From Haematococcus lacustris (lineage: Eukaryota; Chlorophyta; Chlorophyceae; Chlamydomonadales; Haematococcaceae): 64,000 nucleotides of DNA. The translations under genes and the position numbers were made by a program. Below are positions 1-9,396 of the stretch, piece by piece. The notes under the pieces are model-generated. The model made no database searches and was not told the origin of the DNA. It saw nothing but the letters and a program-made list of their open reading frames with translations. The stretch spans positions 13,844,915-13,908,914 of the forward strand of contig JASKMD010000008.1 of assembly GCA_030144725.1 (NCBI GenBank), given 5' to 3'. Every line of letters starts with the position of its first letter. Positions within the stretch are counted from its first letter, which is position 1.

Positions 1-58
1 CTTGAGACCTTTCAGATATTCGGCCGCATGCGATCTTACTCAGCATGGTCACGTAACA
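1..58. repeat. End of an LTR related to the gypsy element at 7.5-19.8 kb
   Basis: The last ~30 bases before position 58 nearly match the last bases of the 169-bp LTRs at 7529-7697 and 19624-19792, including the shared end CATGGTCACGTAACA. Bases 1-30 are more diverged. The window therefore opens inside an LTR or solo LTR of the same family. The rest lies outside the window. Confidence 0.7.
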
Positions 59-627
59 CGGGCCCGCAACAGTGGGAAAGAGGGCCACCGGTGTGGGGTT
101 TGTGGTCATCAAGGGTGCGACCGAAGATGCTTCAACTTGATTGGAGTAGCTGAGCGAGATTACCCACAGTCAAACATGTTGTTCCATGTTGGATGAGTTT
201 TGTTTAAGCTGAAGAAGTTAGTGTCCCTGGCCGGGGCAAGGGTCCTGGTGGGCATTCAGGAGCACCAGCGCAGTTTTGGGGTGAGGGGATGGGTGGTGGG
301 CACCTGCCAACGCTGTCAAACCGGAAGTGCACCTATGTGCGCCGCATGGTGTGCGGCATGGACGTCAGCTGGCTGCTGGGCGAGGGAAGGGTGGTAGTGG
401 ATGCAGCCATGGAGATTGAGGTGGCTTTGCAGCGGGGCCTGCTGGGGCTTAAGGTGGGGGAGCAGGTAACGCATGGCTGGTTGGAGGACCCAGCAAACCG
501 TAGCAGCCTTCAGCGCCATGCGGTGCAAACCATCAGAGCGATGGAGGCAGCAATAGACTGCACACCATCATCTGTATATACATGCCGGCCTACTTAAATA
601 CATCCCGGCCTACTTATACATGCCGGT
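59..627. other. Intergenic stretch, no gene recognised
   Basis: A 102-codon plus-strand reading frame (289-597) is the longest here. It shows no domain I recognise and ends in a short repeat (CCGGCCTACTT-like units at about 582-630), so I do not call it a gene. Confidence 0.4.
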
Positions 628-1357
628 CTACTGGGCGCGATTCCAATGGCGAGGCGAGGCGGCGAGGCGAGCCACCAACCGAGCCATATGGAGCCTCGCC
701 TCGCCTGCCAGCCTGCCAGCGAAGAGCAGCGTGAGGATGTTGCCAAAAGCTGTCTGCAGCTGCTGGCCGACGTGGTCCACCATGTTCGTGTCAGACAGGT
801 GGCGGGGGATTGCATCGAGGCGGGCACACAGGTCGGGGTGTGCGGCCAGCACGGCAGCGACTGCTGCACTCGGCCGAGTGTTCTCGCCCTCTCCGGGCAG
901 GCCGCGGCACAGCTGTCGGAACAAATTGTCGCAGTCCAGGTCCGGGATGTCAGCTGCGGAGACTGGGATGTCTGTGTCTGTGTATGACAGTGGCTGGCCT
1001 TGCGCGTCAAGCTGGTCGGCTACGTGCAGGGTAAACAAGCCGCGCACGAGGAAGCCCAACAGCAGGCTGCCAATCACCCCTCGCTCGGTGATGGCCTTCA
1101 CTCGTGGGCGCACAGCCTTGTCAAGGAAGGCGTCCCAAAGCTCTTGCGGGAGGTGGTCGGTGAGGTGGGCTAACTTGGCCTTTCTTGCGTGGAACGTATT
1201 GTCCCTGCTGCGGGCAGCGCGGGCCTCTCCTGAAGCCTTCCTTTTGCGCTGTGCCTCGGTCAAGTCAGGTTGGGCTGCCTCGTCGCGGTTTGAAGTCGGG
1301 GTCCTCCGGCACTGCTCTAGGCCCACCCACACCGGTTCGTCTCTTCTTCCTCGCCAT
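628..1357 (-). pseudogene. Unknown repeat-family protein, frameshifted copy 1
   Basis: The minus strand encodes a protein starting MARKKRRT at 1357. After about 24 residues (near 1290) the homology moves to another frame, which runs to 628. The second part includes QPDLTEAQRKRKASGEARA, HLPQELWDAFL and GFLVRGLF. A second copy at 49634-50164 has the same motifs in the same order (QPDLTEAERNRK, HLPQELWDAFL, GFLVRGLF), so the family is real and multi-copy. I do not recognise a domain. The N terminus is basic, followed by an acidic VPED patch. Multiplicity and decay suggest a mobile-element accessory or transposase-like gene, which is inference. An inverted repeat of GGCGAGGCGA/TCGCCTCGCC type lies near its 3' end (about 650-710). 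Confidence 0.55.
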
Positions 1358-1873
1358 AAACAATAGCAACACGAGGCAGCAACACATACTAAGGATTATC
1401 GTGTTTGTCACACACATGTACATTTTTTCGTAGTGTGTTCGCAGTGTGTTCGCAGTGTGTTCGCAGTGTGTTCGCAGTGTGTTCGCAGTGTGTCCATCTA
1501 AACACCCCCCAACCGAACAGGTCTTGCTGAAGAACCAACAACCACCCCCCAACCGAGCCACATGGAGCCTCGCCTCGGTCGAACAGGTCTTGCTGAAGAA
1601 CCAACAACCGCTTCGCCCTAGCAGCCCTGGTCTCGGCCGCGATCTTCTTGCACTGGGTTTACGACCGGAAGCGGCAGCGCGTCGTGGCCTACTGACCCGA
1701 GCAGCAGTACACCGCCTTCGCAGCTCATCTTTCCAGTGCTATCTTTCCTCACCCACATCCAGCGTCCTTGGTGTTTCCCAGGGCCCAAGGCTCCCAGCAG
1801 TGCTGGTGCCCTCGACGCTCTTCAACACCCCTGTGCCACCTCCCCTGGCAGAGGTGTCCTGACCACCAGCACC
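1358..1873. repeat. Repeat-bearing intergenic region with an 11-bp minisatellite
   Basis: From about 1436 to 1490 the 11-bp unit TGTGTTCGCAG is repeated about five times. Just downstream, a block containing ACAGGTCTTGCTGAAGAACC occurs twice (about 1517-1610). The phrase CCAACCGAGCCAYATGGAGC occurs here and inside the pseudogene near 675, so this block belongs to the same repeat family. No gene is seen. Confidence 0.6.
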
Positions 1874-4800
1874 ATGCTCTTGCTGCGCACTCTAATGAGC
1901 TTGCAAACCGGCAGCGCTCAACCATTCCGTCAACCCAGCAGCGTGGATGCCTGGGTAGCTCAGCTGCGAGCCGCCCACCGGGTAGAGTTCCAGGATGAGG
2001 ATGAGATATATGCGCGGCTGCTGCTGGAGCAGCCGAGGGAGGAGGAGGACGCTGGCATGGAGTCAGTGATGCAGACCTGCCAGGCAAACCTGGAGTTTGG
2101 TGACATCAGGTGAGGGTCCATGGGGCCAAAAGACCACCCTGACCTGGCTGCACAGCCGAGCCTGCGCTGCCCCTCCACACTCTGAGCATGGCCACGCCCT
2201 GCGGACAGGGTGGCATCAGCAGGTGGCCTGCTAGCTCAGTAGCCTGCACCCCTGCACCCAGATTGCTGGGCACACGGCTGGGACGCGAGCTGATGAAGAA
2301 GACGGCTCAGCGGCTCGGCGGCTCAAAGGCGCCAGGGGGAGCAGAGCAGGTGATCACTGTCTTCGCCCCACACACACCGCCTCAGCCTCAGACCCCACCC
2401 CTGCTGCCCCTACTGCCTGACGCCGGCCATCCCCCAGCCTGCCTGCCTGACACATTGCCTGTGTTCTCCCCTTCTCATGTTCCTAACCTCATGACAACGT
2501 GGGGGCTCAGCGGCTTCAGGCATGACCAGGGGCTCCAAGGGTGGCCCCGCCACGCCCTGTGCTGCCTTGCCCTGCCCTGCCCTTCCCTGCTTGCCCTCGC
2601 CCTGCCCCACCCCGCCCCACCCCATCCCACCCTGCCCCAGCCCCCCGCACCCCCAGCCAAGCCCTGGCCTGCTGTGTTGCCCCCCAGGTGCCCTGGACCT
2701 GTGGCGCCATCCTGGTGAGCACCCAGCCACCGCCAGGATCAGGCTAGCAGCAGGCTGTACTGTGGCCCACCTCTTGACTCAGCTGCAGCAGGGCCCGCAC
2801 TGAGCTCGCCCCACTCTGTCTGCTTTCTGAGAGATGAGGGTGCAAGGCTCCGTGTGGGTGGCGGCAGGCGCTAAGGCGTAGGGCGCCAGGCCCCTAGGAG
2901 TGACTAGGAGTGAGGTGGGCTCAGGCTGAGCAAGGGCTGAGGCTCAGTCAGGGATGAGTCTGGGCATTGGCTGAGTCTGAGCTGAAGACAGGCGTTGGTG
3001 CCCTGGCTCAGGGTAGCAGGCCAGTGGAGCGGCTAGGAAGTCCGCTCTGACCCTCCCACTTCCACTTCCCCTTCAGCGCAGCGCTGCACCCTGACTGCCT
3101 GTGCCACTGGCCTGGGCTGCTGCACCCCCCACTCCCATGCCCCTAGGCTCGGCTGTGGCTCCTCCCAGTCCATGCTGCTGCTGGCCTGGGCTGCTGCAGA
3201 TGATGTCCAAGGCGTGGCACATGCGTGCCCGGCGTTGCAAGATTGTGGTGGTGGGCGGTCAGGACAGCCAAGATGTGCTGCACATGATGAAGGATGTGAG
3301 GCGGAAGCTTGAGGGCAGAAGCGTGAGTGCTCCTGATGAAAGCTGGCAACCCAACCCCACCGCACCCTGCCCTGGCCTGCCCTGCCCTAGCCAAACCCTC
3401 CACACAGTGCCCTGCCCTGCCCTGCAGAGCTCCCCTCACCGCGGGCATCTCGTGGGCTTCATGACCTTGGGGCAGACAGCCCTGGTGGCCCAGCTGGCGG
3501 CCATTGCAGTGGTCAATCAGATGCGGGCTGCGCACAATTCAGGCCTCTGGCTAGCCCTGCAGCAGTTCAAGCTGTCACCTGAAGACATCAACCCCACCAA
3601 GCAGGTGTTAAAGTGCAGCCAGGCGGGCAGCTTTGGCTGAGCTCATGACCTGTGGCACACACAACCCAGTTGTTGCAGTAAGGGTAGTTGGAAGGACCAT
3701 AGGCAAAGGGGCAAGCAGCTGGGCCACCAGCCTGGCCGGCCCCCTCATCTGTACTCCTGCCTGGCTGCTGCTGGACCCCTTTGGCTATGGTCCTTTTAAC
3801 TATCCTTACTGCAACAACTGGGTTGTGTGTGCCATTTGCCTGGCTGCTGCTGGACCCCGTTCCTCAGGCTTGCGTTCCCCCATCTCTTTGACGGGGTGCT
3901 GGCTGGAACAGTGATTGCTGTGGGGCGGTGAACTGACCCTGCACAGCAGCTGTGCATGGACCTGTTGAAAGCAGCTGGGTTATGGAAGCGGCTGGGTAGT
4001 GCTCCACCTCCCTACCTCTGCCGCGGAACTATAGTCAACCCCTCCTCACTACCACCACCACCACCATCACCACCACCATCACCCTAATACCCTGCCTCCC
4101 CCTCCAGGTCAATTCTCAAGTGATGTGCAGCATGTGGCGATCTGTCAACTACTTCCCGCATGAGGGGGTCTTCACCCAGCACCTGCGACCCACCCCCTCG
4201 CGCGACCTTGAGAAGCAGGCGCAACGCATCCATTTCCTGTTCCAGCGCACCAGGCCCATCATCAGGCTGGTGGTGGAGCCCACTGAGGTGTGACCCTGAA
4301 CCCCCAGCCGGGCCTTACAGCTGCTCCTCCCTGCCCGCCTTGCTCAGCGGCCTTGCTATAACCTCCCAGCCTGCCCAGGTCATCACCTGGCTCCTAGGCA
4401 TGCATGCTCAGCAGCTAAGCAGCTCAGCGTCCTGTGGGCCACATCCTGCTGGCCCCTGGCAGCGTCCCAAACCATGCTACTTCTGACAGGGGTTCATTGC
4501 GGGTGATCGCCCCACCCTCGCCTTGCTGCCTCCTGCCTTGCTGCCCCCTGCCTTGCTGCCTGACACAACCCAGCCACCCCGCCTGACGCCACCCTGCCAC
4601 CTGTCACCTGTGCAGGAGTCCTGCACCAGCCTTATGAATGTGCTGCGCACGCTGAACCACCAACTGCGGCGCCACTCCCAGTACGTGTATGCCATCCCGG
4701 TGCCGTGTGCGGATAAGGCCCTGGGCAGGAGCCACGCCGACACCCCAGTGTGCCGGCTGATGGGGGAGCAGCTGGGGACCATTGCCCTCGGGACTGCTGC

Positions 4801-6423
4801 AAGCCAGGAAAAGACAGCATCGCAGCAGCAGGGCGCAGCCAGCAAGCAAAAGGTGCTGGGGCTGGCCTTTCTATGTATCATGATGGACGAGGATGAGGTG
4901 AGTCCTGCCAGTCGGGATAGGGAGTCCCTACCCACTAGAGACCACACCTATCATTAATGTGAGGGGTCGTGGGTTCAAACCCTTGCCGCCCCCTGGCGAC
5001 AGGGTTCTTCATGTTAATAGTGGGAAAGAGAGTGTTTGCTGAGGACGCACTGACAGAAGCCATGTATTCGGGGTGGTTTGAGTGATAAGTGTGGACCACC
5101 TTCTGGCTGACACCCTTGGCCCATGCTGCAAGCCACCCACCCCTGGCCCTGGGTCCGTCCCTCCCACTCCCTTCCTGCATGGACCCCTGCCTAGGACAGC
5201 ACGGCGCCCTTCCTCACCCTTCAACTGCATAGATAGACTAGGCTCCACCCCTGCACAGGCCTTGCACGCTTTCCCTCCCCTTCCTCAGCTTGCGTTGCCT
5301 GCCCCTGATGCCCTTGGCCCAGGATCCTGGCCTGGCCCAGCCTTTGCACCATGCCAGTCGCTGCCTGGGGTGGCCTTTCCCCTTAGCTGCTGCTGTGCAT
5401 GCCCCCACAGGCATGGCTGGCTGCATTCAAGCTGAAGACTGGCATTGCCCAAGCACGCAGGGCAGCAGTCATGCTGTATAGGGAGATGCAGCGTGACGAC
5501 CCAGAAGCAGCACAGCACAAGCTGGCTGTGGCCAACATGGAGGTCGAGAAGGAGAAACGAGACCTAAAAGACGTGGGTGCATGCATGCATGGATGCATGC
5601 ATCCACACCATGCAGGATCCAGGGTTCACAGTGCGTGGTAGACGGCATGAAGGGTGCTGTGTGTGCCTGACTCCTGACCAATTCTCTGCACTGCAAGCTG
5701 CACCCATGCAAGCCGCACCCATGCAAGCCGCACCCATGCAAGCCGCGCCCATGCAAGTCGCACAGCATGTGGCAGCGACTGTGTTGAGCCACGCAAAGCT
5801 CAAGAGCCCAGCTCAAGGTACAGAGAAGCAGCAGGTCTGGCAGGCCAGCAGGCAAGTGTGTGGAGAAGCTTTGCCCTATGCACCTCGCTGGTTGCTGGTG
5901 CTGCCCTGCATGCCCTGCATGATTCCAGGTCTGGCAGCGCATGTTCAGACTGGGTCAGGGGCCCGCTGACGAGCTTGGGAACAGCCAAGACCATGGTGAG
6001 AGCGGCCCCACTGCCAGCCCCCGCCCCCGCCGTGCCAGACGCAAGAAAATGCCCTTGGACAGCAGCGACGACAGCTGTACCAGCAGCAGTAGCAGCAGCA
6101 GTTGGAGCAGCTGGCTGTCGCGAGGACAAGCAATAGATGGCGAGAGCATGGCAGCCTTGAGGGCTGTGAAGGCGGTCAGGGCCATGGGCGAGCGGGGTTC
6201 ACCTCCAGGTTTGGAGGCTCTAGCAGGGCTCTTGCAGCATCGCAAAGACCTGGCCGACATTAGTGGGCCCTGGCCCAGCTCAAGACACGACCCCTTTGCA
6301 TTTGAACGTCAGCTGCCGCTATTGCGAGCGCAGCAGCTCCCCCCATCGCTGCCGGTGGAGCAGCGGGTAGCATTGCTGTTGCGCCAACAGCAGCAACAGC
6401 AACAGCTGCATGACGTGGATTGA
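1874..6423 (+). CDS. Conserved-looking multi-exon protein of unknown function (about 589 aa)
   Basis: Nine exons join in frame: 1874-2109, 2262-2349, 2688-2714, 3200-3322, 3428-3604, 4108-4287, 4616-4897, 5411-5572 and 5929-6423. All introns are GT-AG and the phases agree. The third exon is only 27 nt. The N terminus is acidic and glutamate-rich. A basic segment with RRCKIVVVGGQD follows, then a hydrophobic stretch (HLVGFMTLGQTALVAQ), a central region with RTRPIIRLVVEPTE, and a charged segment that could be helical (exon 8). The C terminus is Ser-rich, basic, then Gln-rich. I do not recognise the family. The consistent phase across nine exons is the main evidence that it is a real gene. The start is the first ATG of exon 1, and an upstream exon is possible. 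Intron 8 carries a minisatellite. Confidence 0.6.
4930..5095. repeat. Possible SINE-like insertion in intron 7 of the unknown gene
   Basis: The segment contains GTGGGTTCAAACCC, which looks like a tRNA B box (T arm). No matching A box or acceptor stem is evident. It sits inside an intron. This could be a decayed tRNA-derived SINE or chance. Confidence 0.2.
5697..5760. repeat. 15-bp minisatellite in intron 8
   Basis: The unit ACCCATGCAAGCCGC is repeated about four times with small changes, inside the intron 5573-5928. Confidence 0.8.
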
Positions 6424-6639
6424 GTGGCCAACAAAGCGCCAACAGCATTGGCTGATAGCGCTAGATGGAGCTGAGGCATACACACTGCTGTGCCGGCTGC
6501 TGAGTCGCCCTGAAGGACGAGGTCTACACCTGAAAGCTGTCAGCCGGGCTGGTGATGGTAGGAGGCCAGTGTCCATCAGCTGGGGCAGTTGTAGCTGGGG
6601 CACTTGCAGGTGTGGCTGTGGCAGCAGCGCTGTCTCGAG

Positions 6640-6900
6640 CTATCTCAAGCTCGTACCCAATGCTAGGTTCTGCAGTTTGTGGGTTGCCATTGAAGACCAT
6701 CTCTTTTGACTTGCCCATGTTGCCTGTGAAAATTTTATCTGTCTGCCATGGTGAGTGAGTATTGAACACCAGCGCTTTTGACTTGCCCTGGCAGCACTAA
6801 CAGGTTCCAAGAGATTCTCACTAGTGCACATCCTTGCTGATGGCGTGCACATAAAAAGCAAACAGCAGCGGGCTGATGGGGCAACCTCGCCAAACACCTT
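6640..6900 (-). pseudogene. LINE reverse transcriptase fragment
   Basis: On the minus strand, 6898-6832 reads GCPISPLLFAFYVHAISKD, which matches the conserved motif of non-LTR (LINE) reverse transcriptases (GCPLSPLLF type). Further downstream, in another frame, 6723-6688 reads NMGKSKEMVFNG, which resembles the segment after the RT active site (KTKVMVF type). The catalytic FADD region between them is missing. A partial duplicate of the GGGCAAGTCAAAAG segment (about 6765-6790) lies between the two motifs. This is a decayed, internally deleted LINE. Confidence 0.65.
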
Positions 6901-7429
6901 GGTCAGGGTGCACAAGGGGTTTGGTAGGGGCAGAAATTGAGGCACCTTAACACCAGACCGCAAGTGCTTTCACAATTGCTGATGTCGTGTGTGGTCTAAG
7001 GAATGGTTGGAGTCGACTTTGGACAAGGTGACGGAGAATGTGCATGGGTTGCATGGTGCTACATGTGTGCCATGCACTAGGCAGTCAGCAAATGCCGCAG
7101 GATATTAGCATATGGGTGGTACAACACACCGCTCACGGCCAGCATTCTGTTCTTGTCGGAGTCTATAGGGTCAGCGCCCTTGACAATGTGCTGTTGCGGG
7201 CGAATGGATGCGTTAGGCATCTGTTTTCAGGAGGGTGATCATGATCATGATCACGATCATCATCACACAACAGGCATTCATAAAAGCTGTAGCGTTCAAT
7301 GCATCATCACACTGAACTGATGACAGCAGGGCGCTCCAGTCACCGCATTTGATGCCGCTGGCGCGGGGTCCCTGCAATGTCACGGATTGATGACGAACTC
7401 TGGGGCTGGCATCGGTAACTGCGCCCGGT
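6901..7429. other. Intergenic or decayed-element sequence
   Basis: No gene is supported. A GATCAT-rich, self-complementary run occurs at about 7236-7275. The right part probably belongs to the Fanzor-like pseudogene that becomes recognisable near 7440. Confidence 0.4.
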
Positions 7430-7528
7430 GCACAGCATGGCGACGCGGTCCCGAATCCGGGGCTTGATGTGCTCAACAAGCATGGACAACATCAGGTTCT
7501 ACGACCGAGACGTGTCAGCCGCGCTGAG
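7430..7528 (+). pseudogene. Fanzor/TnpB-like RuvC-III region, 5' part, split by the gypsy element
   Basis: The plus strand reads RGLMCSTS, then FYDRDVSAALS, running straight into the gypsy LTR. The DRDxxAAL sequence is the RuvC-III signature of TnpB and Fanzor nucleases (consensus DRDxNAAxNI), whose last Asp is catalytic. The RGL-x-C segment just before it resembles the edge of the zinc-binding part that precedes RuvC-III in this family. The frame continues at 19793 (ALS then IRR) across the inserted element. Upstream the frame is not open, so only a remnant survives. The family assignment is from motif only. Confidence 0.5.
7524..7528. repeat. Gypsy target-site duplication, left copy (CTGAG)
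   Basis: CTGAG lies directly outside the left LTR and recurs at 19793-19797 directly outside the right LTR. A perfect 5-bp duplication is the size expected for Ty3/gypsy integrases. Confidence 0.93.
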
Positions 7529-7697
7529 TGTTGCGTTAGCGGCTATAGTGTTCTGAGGTATCCATCGTAGATCAGGGCGTAGTCCATCTACCTGGGAATC
7601 GGACCCAGCCTCAGAACACCTCACCACTAACACTTTCTCACATGGGAGTAGAGATCTCAGATCCGCATGCTACTTTACTCAGCATGGTCACGTAACA
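7529..7697 (-). repeat. Gypsy 3' LTR
   Basis: It begins TGTTGCG and ends CGTAACA in plus orientation, so it has TG...CA termini. No difference from 19624-19792 was seen. It contains a compact inverted-repeat structure at 7548-7619. Confidence 0.95.
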
Positions 7698-7711
7698 TTC
7701 CCCCCCACCTG
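7698..7711 (-). other. Gypsy polypurine tract
   Basis: On the minus strand AGGTGGGGGGGAA abuts the start of the 3' LTR. This is the expected position and composition for the primer of plus-strand DNA synthesis. Confidence 0.8.
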
Positions 7712-7824
7712 GCTCAGCTGCACTCAGCTGACCACCGTGGTGTTGCCCCGCTCAGGCACATTGTGCCGTCACTCGCGCCCACACTAGCGCTAGGTGTCTG
7801 AGTTCCTTTCATGGCCTCCTTACA

Positions 7825-8434
7825 TCAGCCCACCGTACCAGCCTCAGCCGTACCAGCCTCCAAACCGAGCTTCTGTAGGTAGGCAGTCAACATCTCCTGG
7901 CACCCCACCAGCTGTGACCTGGACTCCCACGTGTTGTGCTCGTCCCCATGGCCCTGCCACTTGACCAGGAACTCCAACTGCCTCTTGTTGGGCTTGTCAC
8001 CCCGCTTGCCTTGGCTCTTGGCCAGCCGGTGATCCACCACCTTCTCCACCTTGTACTCTGGCTCTCCATCTAGCCACTGTAGTGGGGGTGGGCCTGCGTG
8101 CCCAGGCACCTGGTCAGAGGCATCGTAGGTCCTGTAAGGCTTCACAAGGGACACATGAAACACGTTATGGATCCGAGACCACTCCTCAGGCAGGTCCAGC
8201 TTCACTGCTGCTCTGCCCACCATGTACTCAACTCGGAAAGGACCGACATAGCGTGGCTTCAGTTTTCTGGCACCAGGCTGGCCCACTCTGCCCCTCATGT
8301 TTTGTGTGCTCAACAACACCATGTCGCCAGGTTCAAACACCGCGTCACGCCGCTTGGTATCCTGGTAGGCCTTCATGCGCTTCTGCGCTCGGGCTAGGCA
8401 TTGCCTGGCCTGCTCCACCGCCTGCCTCGCTGTT
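7825..8434 (-). CDS. Gypsy polyprotein C terminus: integrase tail and chromodomain (partial)
   Basis: This is the downstream part of the gypsy pol, cut off from its integrase core by the copia insertion at 8431. It contains KPRYVGPFRVE and LDLPEEWSRIHNVFHVSL, typical of the integrase C-terminal region (GPY/F-like) of chromoviruses. A chromodomain follows, with EYKVEKVVDHR, FLVKWQGH and NTWE. Chromodomains on such integrases are known to direct insertion to particular chromatin. The true reading frame joins 14738 to 8430 with one copy of the CTCGC duplication removed. The stop is at 7825. Confidence 0.88.
8426..8430. repeat. Copia target-site duplication, left copy (CTCGC)
   Basis: CTCGC precedes the first LTR bases TGTT (8431-8434) and is repeated at 14733-14737 after the other LTR. 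This gives a 5-bp duplication and places the outer end of the copia element although the next 500 bases are N. Confidence 0.85.
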
Positions 8435-9189
8435 NNNNNNNNNNNNNNNNNNNNNNNNNNNNNNNNNNNNNNNNNNNNNNNNNNNNNNNNNNNNNNNNNN
8501 NNNNNNNNNNNNNNNNNNNNNNNNNNNNNNNNNNNNNNNNNNNNNNNNNNNNNNNNNNNNNNNNNNNNNNNNNNNNNNNNNNNNNNNNNNNNNNNNNNNN
8601 NNNNNNNNNNNNNNNNNNNNNNNNNNNNNNNNNNNNNNNNNNNNNNNNNNNNNNNNNNNNNNNNNNNNNNNNNNNNNNNNNNNNNNNNNNNNNNNNNNNN
8701 NNNNNNNNNNNNNNNNNNNNNNNNNNNNNNNNNNNNNNNNNNNNNNNNNNNNNNNNNNNNNNNNNNNNNNNNNNNNNNNNNNNNNNNNNNNNNNNNNNNN
8801 NNNNNNNNNNNNNNNNNNNNNNNNNNNNNNNNNNNNNNNNNNNNNNNNNNNNNNNNNNNNNNNNNNNNNNNNNNNNNNNNNNNNNNNNNNNNNNNNNNNN
8901 NNNNNNNNNNNNNNNNNNNNNNNNNNNNNNNNNNAGATTGCACGGGCAGACGACGACACCAGTTCAGGGTTTTACACAGAACTGCCAGAACAAGCTGGCG
9001 CGAAGCACGCGCCTACCTGTTAAGATTGCACGGGCAGACGACGACACCAGTTCAGGGTGCCGTTCTCTGCCTGGCAACTGCTCTATATCAAGCAGTCACA
9101 CTCGTACACTCTTCGGCTAGGCCGCTGGCACGCGCCCTACTATCCCGGTGCTCCAAAACAACTGCACCGGGAGGGCAAGCTTTCCAACA
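8431..9189 (-). repeat. Copia 3' LTR, containing an assembly gap
   Basis: The outer end is TGTT at 8431. Sequence resumes at 8935 and matches the other LTR from its sixth base onward to AACA at 9189. The gap therefore replaces only about one missing base if this LTR is like its partner, so the gap length is probably artificial. Confidence 0.8.
8435..8934. other. Assembly gap of exactly 500 N
   Basis: This is a run of 500 N. The round number suggests a placeholder. It falls within an LTR that has an internal 37-bp direct repeat, a likely cause of the assembly break. Confidence 0.95.
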
Positions 9190-9200
9190 CTCCCACTCAG
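9190..9200 (-). other. Copia polypurine tract
   Basis: On the minus strand CTGAGTGGGAG abuts the 3' LTR start TGTTGGAA. Its position and purine content fit the plus-strand primer. Confidence 0.6.
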
Positions 9201-9396
9201 TGACCTAGCCAAGAGTTTGACCAGGTCTGCGTACAACTGCGAAACTCCAAACAACTGCTTGACAAACCAATGGCTGTTTAACAGGCATACAAACCTGTGC
9301 CTTGTGCAACTGCATGAAGCTACAAACATCCCAGTCCTGAGATAACACACAGGCTGGGTACATCAGGCTGTTTCAGGCAGGCATGCCTGTGCCTGC

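Noticed and set aside
620..1366. 248-codon plus-strand frame
   Set aside because: It lies opposite the unknown repeat-family pseudogene, whose minus-strand protein is supported by a second copy. The plus frame is a GC-rich shadow.
1436..1490. Regular short repeats suggesting a CRISPR array
   Set aside because: Units are directly tandem with no spacers, and the genome is eukaryotic. It is a minisatellite.
8082..9208. Long frames crossing the N run
   Set aside because: They exist only because N codons are read as open.
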